Shown: positions 40,151 to 52,754, numbered from the stretch's first letter. The stretch: DNA of 64,000 nucleotides from Rhinopomastus cyanomelas (GCA_013400115.1 VXBP01007098.1:2398513-2462512); one strand, 5' to 3'. Notes: generated from the letters alone by a model not told the origin. Program-made: numbers and translations.

Positions 40151-41671
40151 GTGTCTTAGAGGTGATGCTTTTCCCAATGGATTCTGCTGTGGAACAGGGT
40201 TTGTGCTGAGCAGGAGTCATGCCTTGCTCTAAGAGGGTCTTCCCTTTCTCCAAAGAAATTTTTCAGAAATATTTCAGAAATATTAGTGTTTAAGGTGCAT
40301 CTGCATTCCTGGAAACGACAGCTCAAAACAGAAATAAGTATGTTCAACTGTACTATTCTGGGGCATGATCCATGCCTTGGTTGCCTCTAATGGTGCCAGG
40401 GAGGTTTTCATTAGCATGCAGGAACCCTTGTTCCTGTAGTTCACAAGGTGGCTAGTGTTTACCTCAGCTGTTGTTGCCAAGTTTGAGGCTCAATGAGATC
40501 TTACAGCTGTCAACATAAATGACAATGGAGTGGTGGATGTGTGTGTGGGGTTAGTTTTTGCTGTGCTAAAATATTTAATGAAATACAGCCCTATAAATCT
40601 GGATTAGTAGTTATGAATGTTATTAAAATGTATGAAGGCATTTGGTAATAAAGATTTAACGTCCCTAAGTCTAGAGGAGGTGAGGAAGAAGAGAACCAAC
40701 AAAACCCAACTTGTATTGACTTTCAAGAATATTATTTATTATCTGGTTCCTGCAGATGTTTCTCATAAACTGTGTTTGCTGAATTTCCCCTTCCCCTGTA
40801 AAACTGACTGTGTGTGTGCCTGACCCCTTTTAGCTGCCAGAATGATTCTTACTCAGCCATTTGTGCTGACCAGATTCAGGAAATCAGACACAGGTTTGCT
40901 TTCTCTGCCTTGGCAGAACCTGGGGCTGTACTACAGTGAACCCTGAAATAAAAATATCATCCATTCTACAGATCAAAAAACCCCCAAAGAATTAAATAAG
41001 TAACTTCCTTATTGGCTACAGCTCTGCGATCAGGCACAGTCCTTGCAGCATTTGCTTGTTTTTAGCAGAAGCCTCAGCCCTGGATGGGGCATGATGCCAC
41101 ATGTGGCTGTGAGCCCACTGGCAAAGGTGATGGTGGTGAACCTGGCTCTCAGCAAATCCATGTCCAGGAACAGGCCAGACCTCTCAGCCTTCCAACATGC
41201 CCTCCCCAGTCCTGCTCTGGGAATGCCAGGGACGGTCAGCACACTGGCTTTGCCGCAGGGCTTTGAGCTTTCTGCAACGCTGTGGAGTTCTTTCATCCTG
41301 TGAATCTCTGCATATTGAGGTCACCTGGATCTTTCTGACCTTGGTCTTACTGTAGGGCAAATGCTACAGCATTGGCAGGCACAAGCTGTGAAGTTTAAAA
41401 AGCTGGAAACAGCTGCATGGTGTCTAAAGAAAGATGATTTCAGCAAAATAAACTTATCTGCTTGGCTGATGACAGCATCCCCACTTGCCACAGTTTAGCT
41501 CTGCTGGTGAAAATGCCCAGGCAATCCCTCTCTAATTCCTGCAGTCAGCCAAAGAGTGAGTGGATCTGAGCTGAGGCTGTGAAGAGGTGTCCTCCTCTGG
41601 AGCTATCTATATCCATACCTTACTCCAAATACCAACCACTGTGCATGTGGGAAGCCTCTCCTGACTGTCAG
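40151..41671. other. Intergenic, unique sequence
   Basis: Both strands are open for about 85 codons at 41030-41303, a GC-richer patch; the overlap of three frames argues for composition rather than coding. Nothing else seen. Confidence 0.55.
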
Positions 41672-41838
41672 GGTAGCAGCGCCCTGGCACAGGCTGTCCA
41701 GAGAGGTTGTGGAGTCTCCTGCTCTGGAGACATTCCAAACCCACCTGGATGTGCTCCTGTGGGATCTTGGTCTTGGACTAGATGATCTCCATAGGTCCCT
41801 TCTAACCCCTAGCAGTCTGTGATTCTCTGTCTCTCCTC
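41672..41838 (+). mobile_element. CR1 LINE 3' end
   Basis: Sense: gcacaggctgtccagagagg, ttgtggagtctcctgctctg, ggactagatgatctccatag, cccctagcagtctgtgattc. Confidence 0.88.
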
Positions 41839-44061
41839 TAACACTAGAGCTTATTGTCCTCTTTGCTCTCCTGGAGTGGCTGATAATGTGAGCTTCCATC
41901 ATGCAAAATCAGCTTTGTTAGACTAAACTTAGATTTAGCTCCTCTGAGGTGCTTAATTGCCTTGGATGTTTAATTGCCTCATTAGGTGTTTGCTATCCAT
42001 CAACCTGCTACCCAGCTGCCCTCTAACCTTCTCGAAATAATGTTGCTGCCTCGTCTGTAAATTCTACCTGGAAGCACAATGCAAGACCCACATCCACTGA
42101 AAGCCAAACCTATTAAAGGCTCAGCTCCTCAGATGAAGAACAAGAGAATAATTCCAGTTTAGAACTGAATTCCTTGAATTCTTACCCTCTTCACTATTTT
42201 GGTAGGAAAGACAAGGCAGCAGAAAGGAGCACAACAGAGCCAGCATTTTTCAGGTCTTATCTCAGTGGACACACAAGTGGGGTAACTCCAGAACTGCGCT
42301 TCCTTGGGTGCAGGGTGTCACCTGAATGCTAGGAATCCGTGCTGTGTCTCTGCAAGTTAACACTTCCCAGTGCTGAAGGGAAGAGCACTTGTTTGGTTTT
42401 TTGCCTGGGGCTATTTCTTGCAAGCCTTTTAATCATCCCATGTAACTCTCCTGTGTTGGGGTTTTGTTTATCTTTAACCCTTTCTAGAGGTACGAGACCA
42501 AACCCTGGTTTACCTGCTCCCAAAATCCCAGGACACTGGACTGGAGGAATCCACATTTACAGTGGTCTTCTTCCTTGAGAAGGTTGAAACTGTAGTGCCT
42601 GGAGCACGAAGTTAAGATTGTAGTAAGTGAAATACAGTTTCTAGTATCTGCTGCTGGTAGTAGTAGTGTCTGATAATGCAGCAGTAGTTTTGCACCACCC
42701 TAGACAGTCGCAGAGAGCACAGTGACATGTGTCAGACTGTCTGTACCAGGGATTACTCTGAACAGCAGGCACAGCTTAGAGGAAAGCCAGAACCTAAATC
42801 ATGAGTCTTGAGCTAAGTGCTGCTGAGGATTGTGTTCCTGTGTAGCCTGGGAGCAGACACAGTTGTGGTGGGCATATAAAAAATGAAAATAGGCTAGTGG
42901 CAAGTAGCACTGTCTGTCACTAGAAAACAAAATGAATTTGCATTTCCCACAGATCAGTGACGAGGCCAGACCTTTGCAGCAAGGAACTGGAAGTGCACAA
43001 AGTCTGAGGTGGTTCAAACTTCTTACTGTTGTCTTTGCAGCTTGGCCTGATGCAAGATTTACCCAGGGCTGTAGGTCTTTGCTGAAATTAATGAGTTTTG
43101 GAAAAGCAGCCTGTGTGTGAGAACAGCCTGGAAAGGTTAGGCAGCTGACATTTCAGAAGGCAGCAAATAACACAAGCTGATAATGTCAAGTTGCTGCTGC
43201 AAACAGTCCTTAGAGGACTACAGGTGGGTCCCAGACAAATGCTGCAATAACTGGCAACTTCGATTTAAAAATTATGTTTTGGATAGCTGTATTATTTCCT
43301 GTTTGCCTCTGAGACCCACCAGAAATGCCAGACAGGGATCGTGGTATTTTATGTATGGCATTTTTGCTTCCCAGCTCTTTTCAGGAGCTGTAAAGATCTT
43401 TGAGGACAGCCTGTATTCCCTTCATCCTACATCTGTGAGGAAGAGTTGCCTGCAGAATGCAGACAGATTCTTCCGACTCCTGTGAAGCTTTAAAAGTTGA
43501 GCAGAATCTGTGAGTTTGTGTGTTTTCTGCAGAAAGGTTTAAAGTTTGGATTTAAAAAGTTGAAAAAGATCTGCCCCCCATCTTTATCCCACACANNNNN
43601 NNNNNNNNNACCTTTATCCCCACCCCCCCCCCCCCCAGTGAATTCCACCTTCTTCTCTGCTGCAGGATGATGACACGCCCTGCAAACCAAAGTCTGATTC
43701 TCTCCTCATCAAAAATCAAACTCCACGCTCATGCAGAGATCCTGAGCACCAAGGAGCTTGTGTTTCATGCAAAAACACCCAAGTTGGCTCCAGCTGAAGA
43801 AAGACTTCAGCTAAAATGCTTCTGTCAATTGACAAGGACTGGTTTAGGCAGAAGTTTGGAGTAGGGCTGCACAACCATACAAGATTCTCTGTACTGATGC
43901 TGTACTAAATGACAGTGGACTGTTCTGCGCTATCCACCATAGTGTCTTTATCAACTTGAATGGTTTTGAGTGTTTGAACTTCGGTCCATAAATGTATCAA
44001 TTAATAGAAGAATCAAAGAACATGTATATTTATGTGAAGACACTAAAATAACTTAGAGTAT
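41839..44061. other. Intergenic, unique sequence around assembly gap
   Basis: Apart from the gap and flanking C-rich run near 43.6 kb, no feature is visible. A 100-codon frame at 43183-43485 has no recognisable family. Confidence 0.55.
43596..43609. other. Assembly gap, 14 N
   Basis: A run of 14 undetermined bases. It is flanked on the left by ccccccatctttatcccaca and on the right by acctttatccccac followed by 14 consecutive C (43623-43636). The similar ctttatccc words on the two sides suggest a collapsed or duplicated C-rich repeat. True length unknown. Confidence 0.99.
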
Positions 44062-44268
44062 TATTGGATTGGACACCAAGAAAAATCTCTTCACTGAAAG
44101 AGTGGTCAGGTATATGAACAGGCTGCCCAGGAAGCAGTGTCACACTGGAGGGGTTTAAAAACCATGTAAATCTGGCACTTGGATATGTGGTTTACTGGGC
44201 ATGGTGGTGTTGGCTTGACAGCTGATGATCTTGGGGGTCTCTTCCAACCTCAGTGATTCTGTGATCCT
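44062..44268 (+). mobile_element. CR1 LINE 3' end, old subfamily
   Basis: Sense: ggacaccaagaaaaatctct, tatgaacaggctgcccagga, catggtggtgttggcttgac, cctcagtgattctgtgatcc. Confidence 0.85.
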
Positions 44269-45808
44269 CTTAAGCTAGGATAGACATTACCATGAATTTC
44301 AGTGGAAGAAGCCTCTCTCCTGAGTGAGCTGCTGTAGTGGTTTTCACTCTGGGTTGCGAAAGAACTCGGGTTATCTGCGTTTCTGCCTTCACCATTTGCT
44401 TTTATTCTCACACATCACACGGAGCGTTTTCCCTCTGTATTGATGCTGACCTTTTCCTTTCCTCTCATTAGCAGAGGCAACAACTGTGCTACATTTATCA
44501 ACTGCAAGTCTGCTGCTCTGCTGCTTGGAACTAAAATACAGAAAATCTCTGGTCCTGCTGACACTTAATGATAAGGTCGTTACGCACAGTAATACAGTGG
44601 AGAAAAGTCCCTTGAGAGGGAAGGGTGCTCTGCTTTTGTTGTTAGCAGTTGTAGTGTGGGCACCTAGAAGAAATAATATCCCAAGAACAGATAATGTAAT
44701 CAAAATTACGGATGTCACAGGAGTTGTTCTCCAGAAGAGACATCAAGGGGTCTGCTGCTGTGTTTTGAGATGCCATTAGTAGCAGAAGAAATGAATTTGT
44801 TCTGAATACACCCCAAGGTAAAAAACCTATTCATTTATGCAAGGTGCTTCTTCCTTGAACAGATGTGGACAGCTGCCCTTTGGAAGGGAAAGATATGGCA
44901 GCAGCAGAAGATCCCGTTGATGTTCATTGAGCAGTAGGGTGTATGTCTTCTGTCTCATCAGTCACTGGGGAATGCTTGAAAGCCCTCAGAAGAGATTTCA
45001 GATCATCAGTGCTTCAGCAGGTTTGAAATGGACACAGTGCCTGGGGGTTCTGCAGTAGAGCTGTGAGCTGAACATGGTCTTTCTTATAACTTTCTTGGTC
45101 CGAACTCTGCCTGAAGAAGCCTGGCAGATTTGACCATAACTTTTTGCTCCTGAATCAGTCACAGATCTAGTGTTCCTGTGACAGTACTCAGACACCCTAA
45201 ATCTCTGCTGGTGGGTCTGTCGTAGCTCTGAAGCATGGGCATCTCCAGGATCCACAGCCTTTGAGAAGTGTTGAAGCACCAGTGGTACAAACAGAGGTGA
45301 AAGTCACTTTTTAAAGCTGCTGCTTTGCCATGAAAAACAGATCCAACTACTTAAACTGTCAACGTGCATTTTGAAAATATGTGATTGGTGCTAACCTGCC
45401 TTCTCCTGGAGTTAGTTCTACTCATTGTAGAGTATTTTTGCAGAAAACATGTTCCTGTGGCTTGCAGTGTTTGATTCTGTGTAAAGAGCTGCTGGAAGCC
45501 TCTTTCTTCAGAGACAGCCAGAAGAAACTCTACGAGTTTATCACAATAGGACAACAGCATCTCTTTCAAGGCGTGTGCCTTGATGTATAGGTTTTCAATC
45601 CTTCTAATCTTCTATGCTTTTCTTACTCAGCAGAAACCATCATTAACTGTGTGTCTTCAAGATGAAGCTTTGGTTTTTGAGTTAGATGGGAAAAGATGGA
45701 TTACAATCAAAATCCCATTGAAATCGGTGTGAATTTTTCCTGATTTCAAAAGGGGCAGGGTTTGGTATGCAGCTGAAAATAGAGGTCTTCTTCAACATGT
45801 GTGTGTAC
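44269..45808. other. Intergenic, unique sequence
   Basis: No repeat or coding evidence; open frames at 44389-44779 overlap on both strands. Confidence 0.55.
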
Positions 45809-46364
45809 TGTGGTTAGTAGATCGAGAGAGGTTCTCCTTCCCCTCTACTGTGCACTGGTGAGACCACATCTGGAATATTGGGGCCCTCAGCTCAAGAAGA
45901 ACACAGAACTGCTGGAGAAAGTCCAGCACAGAGCCATGAAGATGATGAAGGGAGTGGATCATCTCCCTTATGAGGAAAGGCTGAGGGAGCTGGGTCTCTT
46001 TAGCTTGGAAAAAAGGAGACTGAGGGATGACCTCATTCATATTTATAAATATGTGAAGGATGGGTGTCAGGAGGATGGAGCCAGTCTCCTCTCAGTGTCC
46101 TGTAATGATAGGACAAGGGGCAATGGGTGTCAGCTGGAACACGGAGGTTCCACATCAATATAAGAAGGAACTTCTTTGCGGTGAGGTGACAGAGCACTGG
46201 AACAGGCTGCCCAGGGTGGTTGTGGAGGGTCCTTTTCTGGAGACATTTAAAACCCACCTGGACATGTTCCTGTGTGACTTGATCTAGGGGATCCTGCTGT
46301 GTCAGGGGGGTTGGACTAGATGATCTTTCAAGGCCTCTTCCAGTCCCTAATGTTCTGTGATTTT
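45809..46364 (+). mobile_element. CR1 LINE, 556 bp, young-looking
   Basis: Sense copy: gtggttagtagatcgagaga, tgagaccacatctggaatat, then an ORF2 C-terminal frame open from 45801 to 46163 (LRELGLFSLEKRRLRDDLIH), a one-base deletion near 46180, and ggaacaggctgcccagggtg to tgttctgtgatttt. Nearly the same extent as 37316-37826. Confidence 0.95.
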
Positions 46365-47456
46365 GCATTTCAATCTGAGCTACACAGCAGCAGTCAGATT
46401 CCCAGTGAGAATTTATGGCAACCTCCAAGGCAGAGGGAAAGAGCCACAGTTCTGCTGCAGACTCCAACTGATCCTGGGCACAGCATGGGTTTTTCTGTAG
46501 GGCTCTGTCACTTCAGTGTCCAAACTTCCTCTCATCTTGCCCCAGCTGTTTGGGCACTTAAGCTTTTCCAAATGTGTCTACAGTAAACAAACATCCAGAC
46601 TTGTATTCATGCCTCAAAGGGAAAGTCTCTGAGATGCTGGATAAACCAATGAGAAGCTAAAATCACAGCAGAATGGAACTCCAGGAGCTGCTGTATCTGA
46701 TGGAAGCTGAATGCAAAGTGAATCATTGTGACTCAGTAAACAGCATAATGGTCTCCCCCTCTGGGATTTCTATTCCTGCCTGAGCAAATAGAAGCCTCTC
46801 TAAGCCTGCAGACAGGTGAAACCCAGCCTGCTCAAGCCAGCTCTGCAGGAGACCTGTACCCAAATCTTTTCACCTGCTGCTATGTACAGTCTAACCTGAT
46901 CTTGTTCCACCCCAGTTTGGTCTTTGCAGGTCAAACACATACTGCACATCCACCCCGTGCAGAGCAGCCTTTGTCTCGTATCTAGAAGGACTGTGAAATC
47001 CCTTCTTCAGTAGCAGCAGGAACACCCTGTGTTATGTGTGGTGGTAGGGAGCTTGAGGTTTCTTAGCACAAACTGGTTTAGTTACTCCTGGTGGAAACTG
47101 CAGAAAACAGCAATGTGTTTCTCTACAGCTTTGGACTTTATTTTTTAAAGTAAGCAGAATCACAGAAGAGAAGGTGAGAGCAGAGCTGGTGAGACAGGAT
47201 GGACAGCTTGAGAGACAGGAGGGGACAGCTCATGCAATGGGGAGAAACCAACAAGGCACTTCAGGCAGCCGAAGGGTCCTGCAGAAACGGCTCCCCAGGT
47301 GCATTGTGCTGCAGACCAAGGAGCAGGGAATGCTCACCTGGAGCAGTGATAGAAAGTCTGTGCAGACTGACAGTGCTGCTCCAGCTCCCTCGAGTCACCT
47401 CAGCAGGCTGAGACAGCTCCGGGAACAACTTGATGTGTGTCTCAAACTCTCCCGAT

Positions 47457-47495
47457 CTGTTGTAGGAAGATACATCTCCCTTTGCCCTACAACAG
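47457..47495. repeat. Perfect 10-bp inverted repeat (hairpin)
   Basis: CTGTTGTAGG at 47457-47466 and CCTACAACAG at 47486-47495 are exact reverse complements, separated by 19 bases. Directly upstream of the CpG-rich block. Confidence 0.8.
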
Positions 47496-47520
47496 GAGGG
47501 CCATGGTAGTCCTTTAGATC

Positions 47521-47820
47521 TAAGAATTGTCCTATTCCTTGCTTTCGCTGGAGAGTCATTTATGTAGATAAAGCAGCGCTTGTCGGGGGTGAGATGCCTG
47601 GCATCAAGAGAGCTTGAACGCACCTCCAGCGGAGTAGTTTCGTTTCGCTTTGTGACTAGTGCTTGGGCGAGTCCCGCTTGCTGGTCCGTGCCCTCTGGAT
47701 GTCACTGTTGCGCTCGTTTCGAGACTTGTTCCTCACGGCTTGGCTCGTCTTGCCCTAAGTATGCGATTAAAAAAGCTTCGAAGAAGTTAGTTCCTCTTCT
47801 TCACTGGCCTCGCAGGGCCT
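47521..47820. promoter_or_regulatory. Short CpG-rich block, possible promoter or LTR
   Basis: I count 18 CpG dinucleotides in 300 bases, far above the surroundings and close to the number expected from base composition, so not CpG-depleted. It contains pieces such as tttcgtttcgctttgtgac and gcgctcgtttcgagac. A strong splice donor (ACAAG|gtaaga) lies 248 bases downstream at 48068/48069 on the + strand. It may be a small CpG island for a non-coding transcript, or part of an unrecognised LTR. No coding evidence. Confidence 0.35.
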
Positions 47821-48256
47821 CTTGGCTGGAAAGTGCAAGCAAGTATCTGTCCAGACCAGATTGCACAAATCATTTCAAAGGGCAATTGTCCTCCGAGGAC
47901 CCGCTGAAACCTCCCAAAGCAGGCACTGCACCATCTGCCACACTCTGAATCTCATCCTTGGGCTGTCAGAGCCAGAGCGTTCTGGCAAACGCATCCCCAA
48001 GGCTTTCTGCTCTGGGACCTCTCTGTGCAACGCCTTGCTCTTCCCAGGCCAAGGGGTAACACTACAAGGTAAGAACAGCACCTGTGATCTCTCCATGTAG
48101 CTTTAATTCTTCAATCTTTTTTGTTCCCTCTTTGGAAGCATCTGAGTTACAGAGGGGCAGGACCACGCAGTCTGGGCTTCCAGCAGAGAAGCTGTGGGCA
48201 GCAGAAATCTCACCTGGATGCAAGTTTTTAAAGAGTGGATGGGAAAAGAAGTTAAA

Positions 48257-48485
48257 ATCACAGAATCTTTTTGGTTGGGAGACACTTGTAAGATCAGCAA
48301 GTCCAACACTTGACCCAGCACTGCCAGGTCACCACTAAATTACGTCCCTTAAGCACTAGGTCCACAGATTGTTTAAATATCTCTAGGGACTCCACTCTGG
48401 GTTGCCTGTTCCAGTGTTTGATAACCCTTCTGGTGAAGAAATTCTTCCTAATGTTCAACCTAAACCTTCCCTGGTGCAGCTTGCA
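48257..48485 (-). mobile_element. CR1 LINE 3' fragment
   Basis: Antisense: atcacagaatctttttggtt, gtccaacacttgacccagca, gttgcctgttccagtgtttg, gaagaaattcttcctaatgt, ccttccctggtgcagcttg. Confidence 0.9.
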
Positions 48486-50097
48486 GAGGTAAAATCCCAC
48501 TCCTCCTTAGCTCACCACATCAGATCCCTCCACAAATTGCTTTTGTGCTGAAGAAGCCAAGCCACAAGGACCAGTGTGATACTGCAGACAAGGCCCCAGA
48601 TCAAGGGTCAGATGAAGCAGAGGACAGAGCTGGTTGACACTCCTAGGGCGGCAGCAGTGAAAAACAAAGAGAAATTTGGTGCCTGGAAAACTGAGCGGCA
48701 GCAGAGCTAAAGACACATCTCAAACCCACGATTCGAAGGCAAGACCTGCCAGGGAAGGTGCCTCATTTAATTCCTTCTTTCTTTCTCTCCTAATAATGAA
48801 CTTAAACAAGTGAAATACTCACCTTGGGCAGATTATCTGAGCTGAAGGAGGAGGCTGTGCTTGGAGGAGCCTTTAGACTGGTCACTTCTTTTCTACTTGT
48901 GATTTGCTGGTTTATCCACAGACTTTAGTGGTTTCTTTAATGTTTTCCACTCTGATCTATGCTGGAAAGCTTCTCGCTCTCTCAATCCCTGCTGAACTTT
49001 ATGGGACTTAATGCTCACAGGAGAAATCGTCCAGTACTGCCTCTGGTCTTCGTGTGTAAAAATGGGAAAGTCCTTTTGGGGTGGGTGAGCAAGACAGAGA
49101 CAAGTTTTAGGGAAGCAGAAGGTTCTCCCAGGATGAGCATTTTCTCACCACTGCTTTTCTGTTGCTCCTTTTAAGTGTATGAAGTGCAGTGATGTGAAAG
49201 GAACCTGCACTCAAGTGCTCTCACAACTCACTCTATAGGAAAGCTGGCTCTTTGCCTAGGCAGCTGCTTTGGGTGGCAGCCTGCAAAGGATGTCAGCCTG
49301 CATCTTGGAGCCTGAGAGGAGCAATGCCAAAGAGCTGCTCGAGCTCTACAGGCTCCTGCCAGAGCAGATGTGCATGGGCTGGTGGCTCCACAGAGGCTGT
49401 GACTTACATTGGTGATGACATAAATAGCAGAAACCAGTAGCTATTTTCTTCAGTGTTCCACTTCAGCCTTGTCCTGGCTCTGGGTCTCCTTACATCATAG
49501 ACTCAAGGCATGTTTTTGGTTCTGGCGGTGGGAGCTGCTGGTCTCTCCTGGCGTAGACTTTCCAGCTGACTCTAAAAATTCAAGGTAGTATATTAGTTGG
49601 AAAAAACTTTACGAGGAAAGGTGGCAGAAAATAAACCAAGGCTGCAAAAGGGTCATCGCAGTGTAGACACCTGTAAAGAAACCCACTGTGTTCTTAATGC
49701 TCCCACCAGCAGAGGGGATTAACATTGTAAGTAGTGTGTGGGGCTTGGTGGTTGTTTGTTCTCTCTTGATCCTTTAATGTACCTGTGACTGTCTCAGGTT
49801 TAATTTCTGCTGCTTGTATGGAGTGGCATCTTCATTGTTCTCCAGTGGATCTCTGTGTTACTTTTTGCTTTACCAGGCACTGCCTGAGTTCTCCAGAGCT
49901 TGTGTCTCCAGTTTCTTCTGCTCTGCCTCGTTGTCCCTGCCCTGTTGTCTCATTTTTCTAAATTTATTTAAAACATTTTATTTTACTTTCCCAGATCTTC
50001 ACTGTTGTGCTCAAAGGAAGTATCAGCCGTTTGGTTCTTCCCACCAAGTAACTGCTATGAGATTGTTTTTGAGCTGAGTTTGCTCCAGTGAGGCTTT

Positions 50098-50150
50098 TTT
50101 TATGATCTTGCAAGGTTTCTTCCAATCCCTAATGACTCTATGATTGTGAC
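50098..50150 (+). mobile_element. CR1 LINE 3' tail only
   Basis: Sense, about 50 bases: atgatcttgcaaggtttctt and ccaatccctaatgactctat ending gattgtg. One of the shortest insertions in the window. Confidence 0.7.
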
Positions 50151-50559
50151 CAGCAATGCTTCTTTTTATTTTTTTTTTTGTTTTTACTGGCATTTTCCTC
50201 TTCTCCCAGTTGTGATCCATTCTTTGACTCAGTGTCAGCGTGACACATACCTATTCTTTTGTCCATTCAGGGGATACGTAGGCCATTGAAAGGTGTGAAA
50301 AGTATGATCATGGAATCATACTGTAAATAAATCATATTGTAAATGAAGGCCATAGAGATCTTTCTTCTCCTTTGCAAACATTCAGTGTATGCAGGAGGTG
50401 AGATTTTTGGTTTCCCTGCAGCTACACAGAGCTCACGATAGGTTGCAGACAGTGGTTCCACGATGATTTTTCACTTGGGGTTTCTCATTAAAAGTTTTCA
50501 GAGTCCTGGAACTTGGCTTTTCTCTGACCAGCTTCTAACACAGGTAGTTTCTAAATGGA

Positions 50560-50790
50560 TTAGCAGTCCTTTAAAGGTCAGGAAAAGCCTCTTTTTCAAA
50601 TGACTTGCTGGTGCTGATACAATTATTAATTAAACTGTACCACATTCTGGTCATTAGCTTCAATGATCAATGATTCCCTCAGAGACAGCTGTTCTATTAA
50701 AAATACATCAGTAACAAATGACCTTCTCTGAAGTTCCTGCTGTAAGATGTACCATGCAGCTCTGAGAAGCACCATTATCATAATAAATGT
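50560..50790. promoter_or_regulatory. Candidate conserved non-coding block
   Basis: Repeat-free, AT-rich, with TTAATTAA (50626-50633), ggtcattagcttcaatgatc and a run of TAAT/ATTA words. Only a texture-level resemblance to enhancers. Confidence 0.25.
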
Positions 50791-51499
50791 GAGTTGTTAG
50801 AGACCAGGACTTTATCCTCGCGTGAAAACCAGGGCTGATGGTGGGTTGCTGCACTGAGTTCGAGGCTGTGTGTGGAGCCCCATGCTCTGCTCCAGGACCA
50901 CCACCCGCTCACAATCAAATCCTTCCATGATAAGGACCAACTGAGATTCTCCATCCCTGCAAATGCCCTCTCTGGAGTCCAGGTATAACCAGAGCAGCAA
51001 ATGCAGATCCTAAAATTTGGTGGCCTGTGTGCAAGATGGATGGGGACACCAGTCCTTCCTGTACCCAAACAGGCTGAACTCTCCAAAAATAATAATGTGA
51101 TAGTCAGGTTTTGACTAGCCTGAAATGTCATGCTGGCAGCATCAATCACCACAGCTTCCCTCTTCTCTGAGCAATAACTTATTGGTGACAGACTCTGCCA
51201 ACCATGGAGAAAAGGGAATCTGTGTGGCTGGGTGACACATAGGTTTAAAAAATGTTGACAACTTTGCTATTTTTCAGTTCTGCTCTGATAGGTGGCCAAT
51301 TGTACAAATATTCCAAACTCTTATGAGGTTAAAAAAACCCATAAGGTTTGTATAAAAGTTACCAAAAAGAAAAGGAATAAAAAAGAAGAGGTAAATGAAC
51401 ATCCACCCGATGCAGATAATTTTGAAGTAACTATGTCATTGCGTTAGGGATAAGTTGAGCAAACTGGGTGTGCACAAATCCATGACTCTATGATTCTAA

Positions 51500-52754
51500 G
51501 TCATTGCTGGGCCACTCTCCATCATCTTTTCTAAGTCATGAGGATCAGGAGAGGTGCCTAGGGACTAGAGGATAGCAAATGTCACTCCAATCTTCAAAAA
51601 GAATAAGAAGGTGGACCCAAGTAACTGTAGACCAGCCAGCCTCACTTCTGTGCCTGGAAAGCTGAAGGAACAGTTTGTCCTAGAGGCTGTCTCCAGGCAC
51701 ATCAAGGACAGGAGGATCATTAGGGACAGTCAGCATGGCTTCACCAAGGGGGAGTCATGCTTGACCAACCTGAGAGCCTTTTATGAGGTGGATAGATGAT
51801 GGCAGAGCAGTGGATGTGCTCTATATTGACTTGAGTAAAGCATTTGACATGGTCTCCTACAGCATCCTCACAGCCAGACTGAGGCACTGTGGTCTAAATG
51901 ATCGGGTAGTGAGGTAGATCGTGAACTGGCTGCAGGAGAGAAGTCAGAGAGTAGTGGTCAATGGGACAGAGTCTAATTGGAGGCCTGTATCTAGTGGAGT
52001 GCCCCAGGGATAGCTGCTGGGACCAGTCCTGTTCAATCTATTCATTGATGACTTGGATGAGGGATTAGGGTGCACTGTCAGCAAGTTTGCTGATGGCACA
52101 AAGCTGGGTGGTGTCGCCGACACCCCAGCAGACTGTGCTGCCATTCAGCAAGAGCTGGGCAGAGAGAAATGTAATGAAGTAGAACAAGGGTAAGTGTAGA
52201 GTCTTGCACCTGAGGAAGAACAACCCCAGGTTGGGGACGGACCTGTGTAGGAGAAAGGGACCTGGGGATCCTGGCGGACAGCAAGATGACCATGAGACAG
52301 CAATGTGCCCTTGTGGCCAAGAAGGCCAACGGCATCATGGGGTGGTTAGCAGATTGAGAGAGGTTCTTCTCCCCCTCTACTCCACACTGGTGAGACCACA
52401 TCTGGACTATTGTGTCCAGTTCTGGGGCAGTTCAAGAGGGATGTGGAGCTGCTGGAGGGAGTCCAGTGTAGAGCAACGAGGATGGTGAAGGAAGTGGAGC
52501 ACCTCCCTTATGAGAAGAGACTGAGGGAGGTGGGTCTCTTCAGCTTGGAGAACAGAAGACTGAAGGGTGACCTCATTAATGTCTATAAATATGTGAGGGG
52601 TGGGTGTCAGGAGGATGGAACCTGGCTCTTCTCAATGTCATCTAGTGATAGGATGAGGGGCAATGGGTGTGAGCTGGAACACAGGAGGTTTCACATAAAT
52701 ATGGGAAGGAACTTCTTCCCAGTGAGGGAGACAGAGCGCTGGAACAGGCTGCCC
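51500..52754 (+). mobile_element. CR1 LINE with broken RT, 3'-truncated
   Basis: Sense copy with reverse-transcriptase pieces NCRPASLTSVPGKLKEQFVL, HGFTKGESCLTNL (51611-51799), then LFNLFIDDL and the catalytic box, which reads FADGTKL instead of FADDTKL (about 52086-52106), so one catalytic Asp is lost. ORF2 C-terminal blocks follow (52410-52754). Homology stops at ggaacaggctgccc; the last 170 or so bases and the ATTCTATG tail found in other copies are missing. Confidence 0.93.

Larger units (their letters stand above)
46365..48256. other. Intergenic with CpG-rich block
   Basis: Outside the hairpin and CpG-rich block described separately, this is unique sequence. Frames up to 122 codons (47580-47948) cross the CpG-rich block on both strands; they lack domain features and vanish outside it. 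Confidence 0.5.
48486..51499. other. Intergenic, unique sequence
   Basis: Contains the tiny CR1 tail at 50098 and the candidate block at 50560-50790. Just before 51500 the words atgactctatgattctaa (51480-51499) look like a lone CR1 tail remnant. Confidence 0.5.

Noticed and set aside
46033..46467. Antisense 144-codon open frame
   Set aside because: Reverse-strand shadow of the CR1 copy at 45809-46364; the same pattern of residues recurs at other antisense CR1 frames.
47636..47655. Interferon-type element (tttcgtttcgcttt) in the CpG-rich block
   Set aside because: The spacing of the GAAA words on the reverse strand is one base, not the two bases of a true ISRE.
47580..47948. 122-codon frame in the CpG-rich block
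   Set aside because: Both strands are open there because of CpG/GC content; Ser/Cys/Trp-rich composition without domain features.
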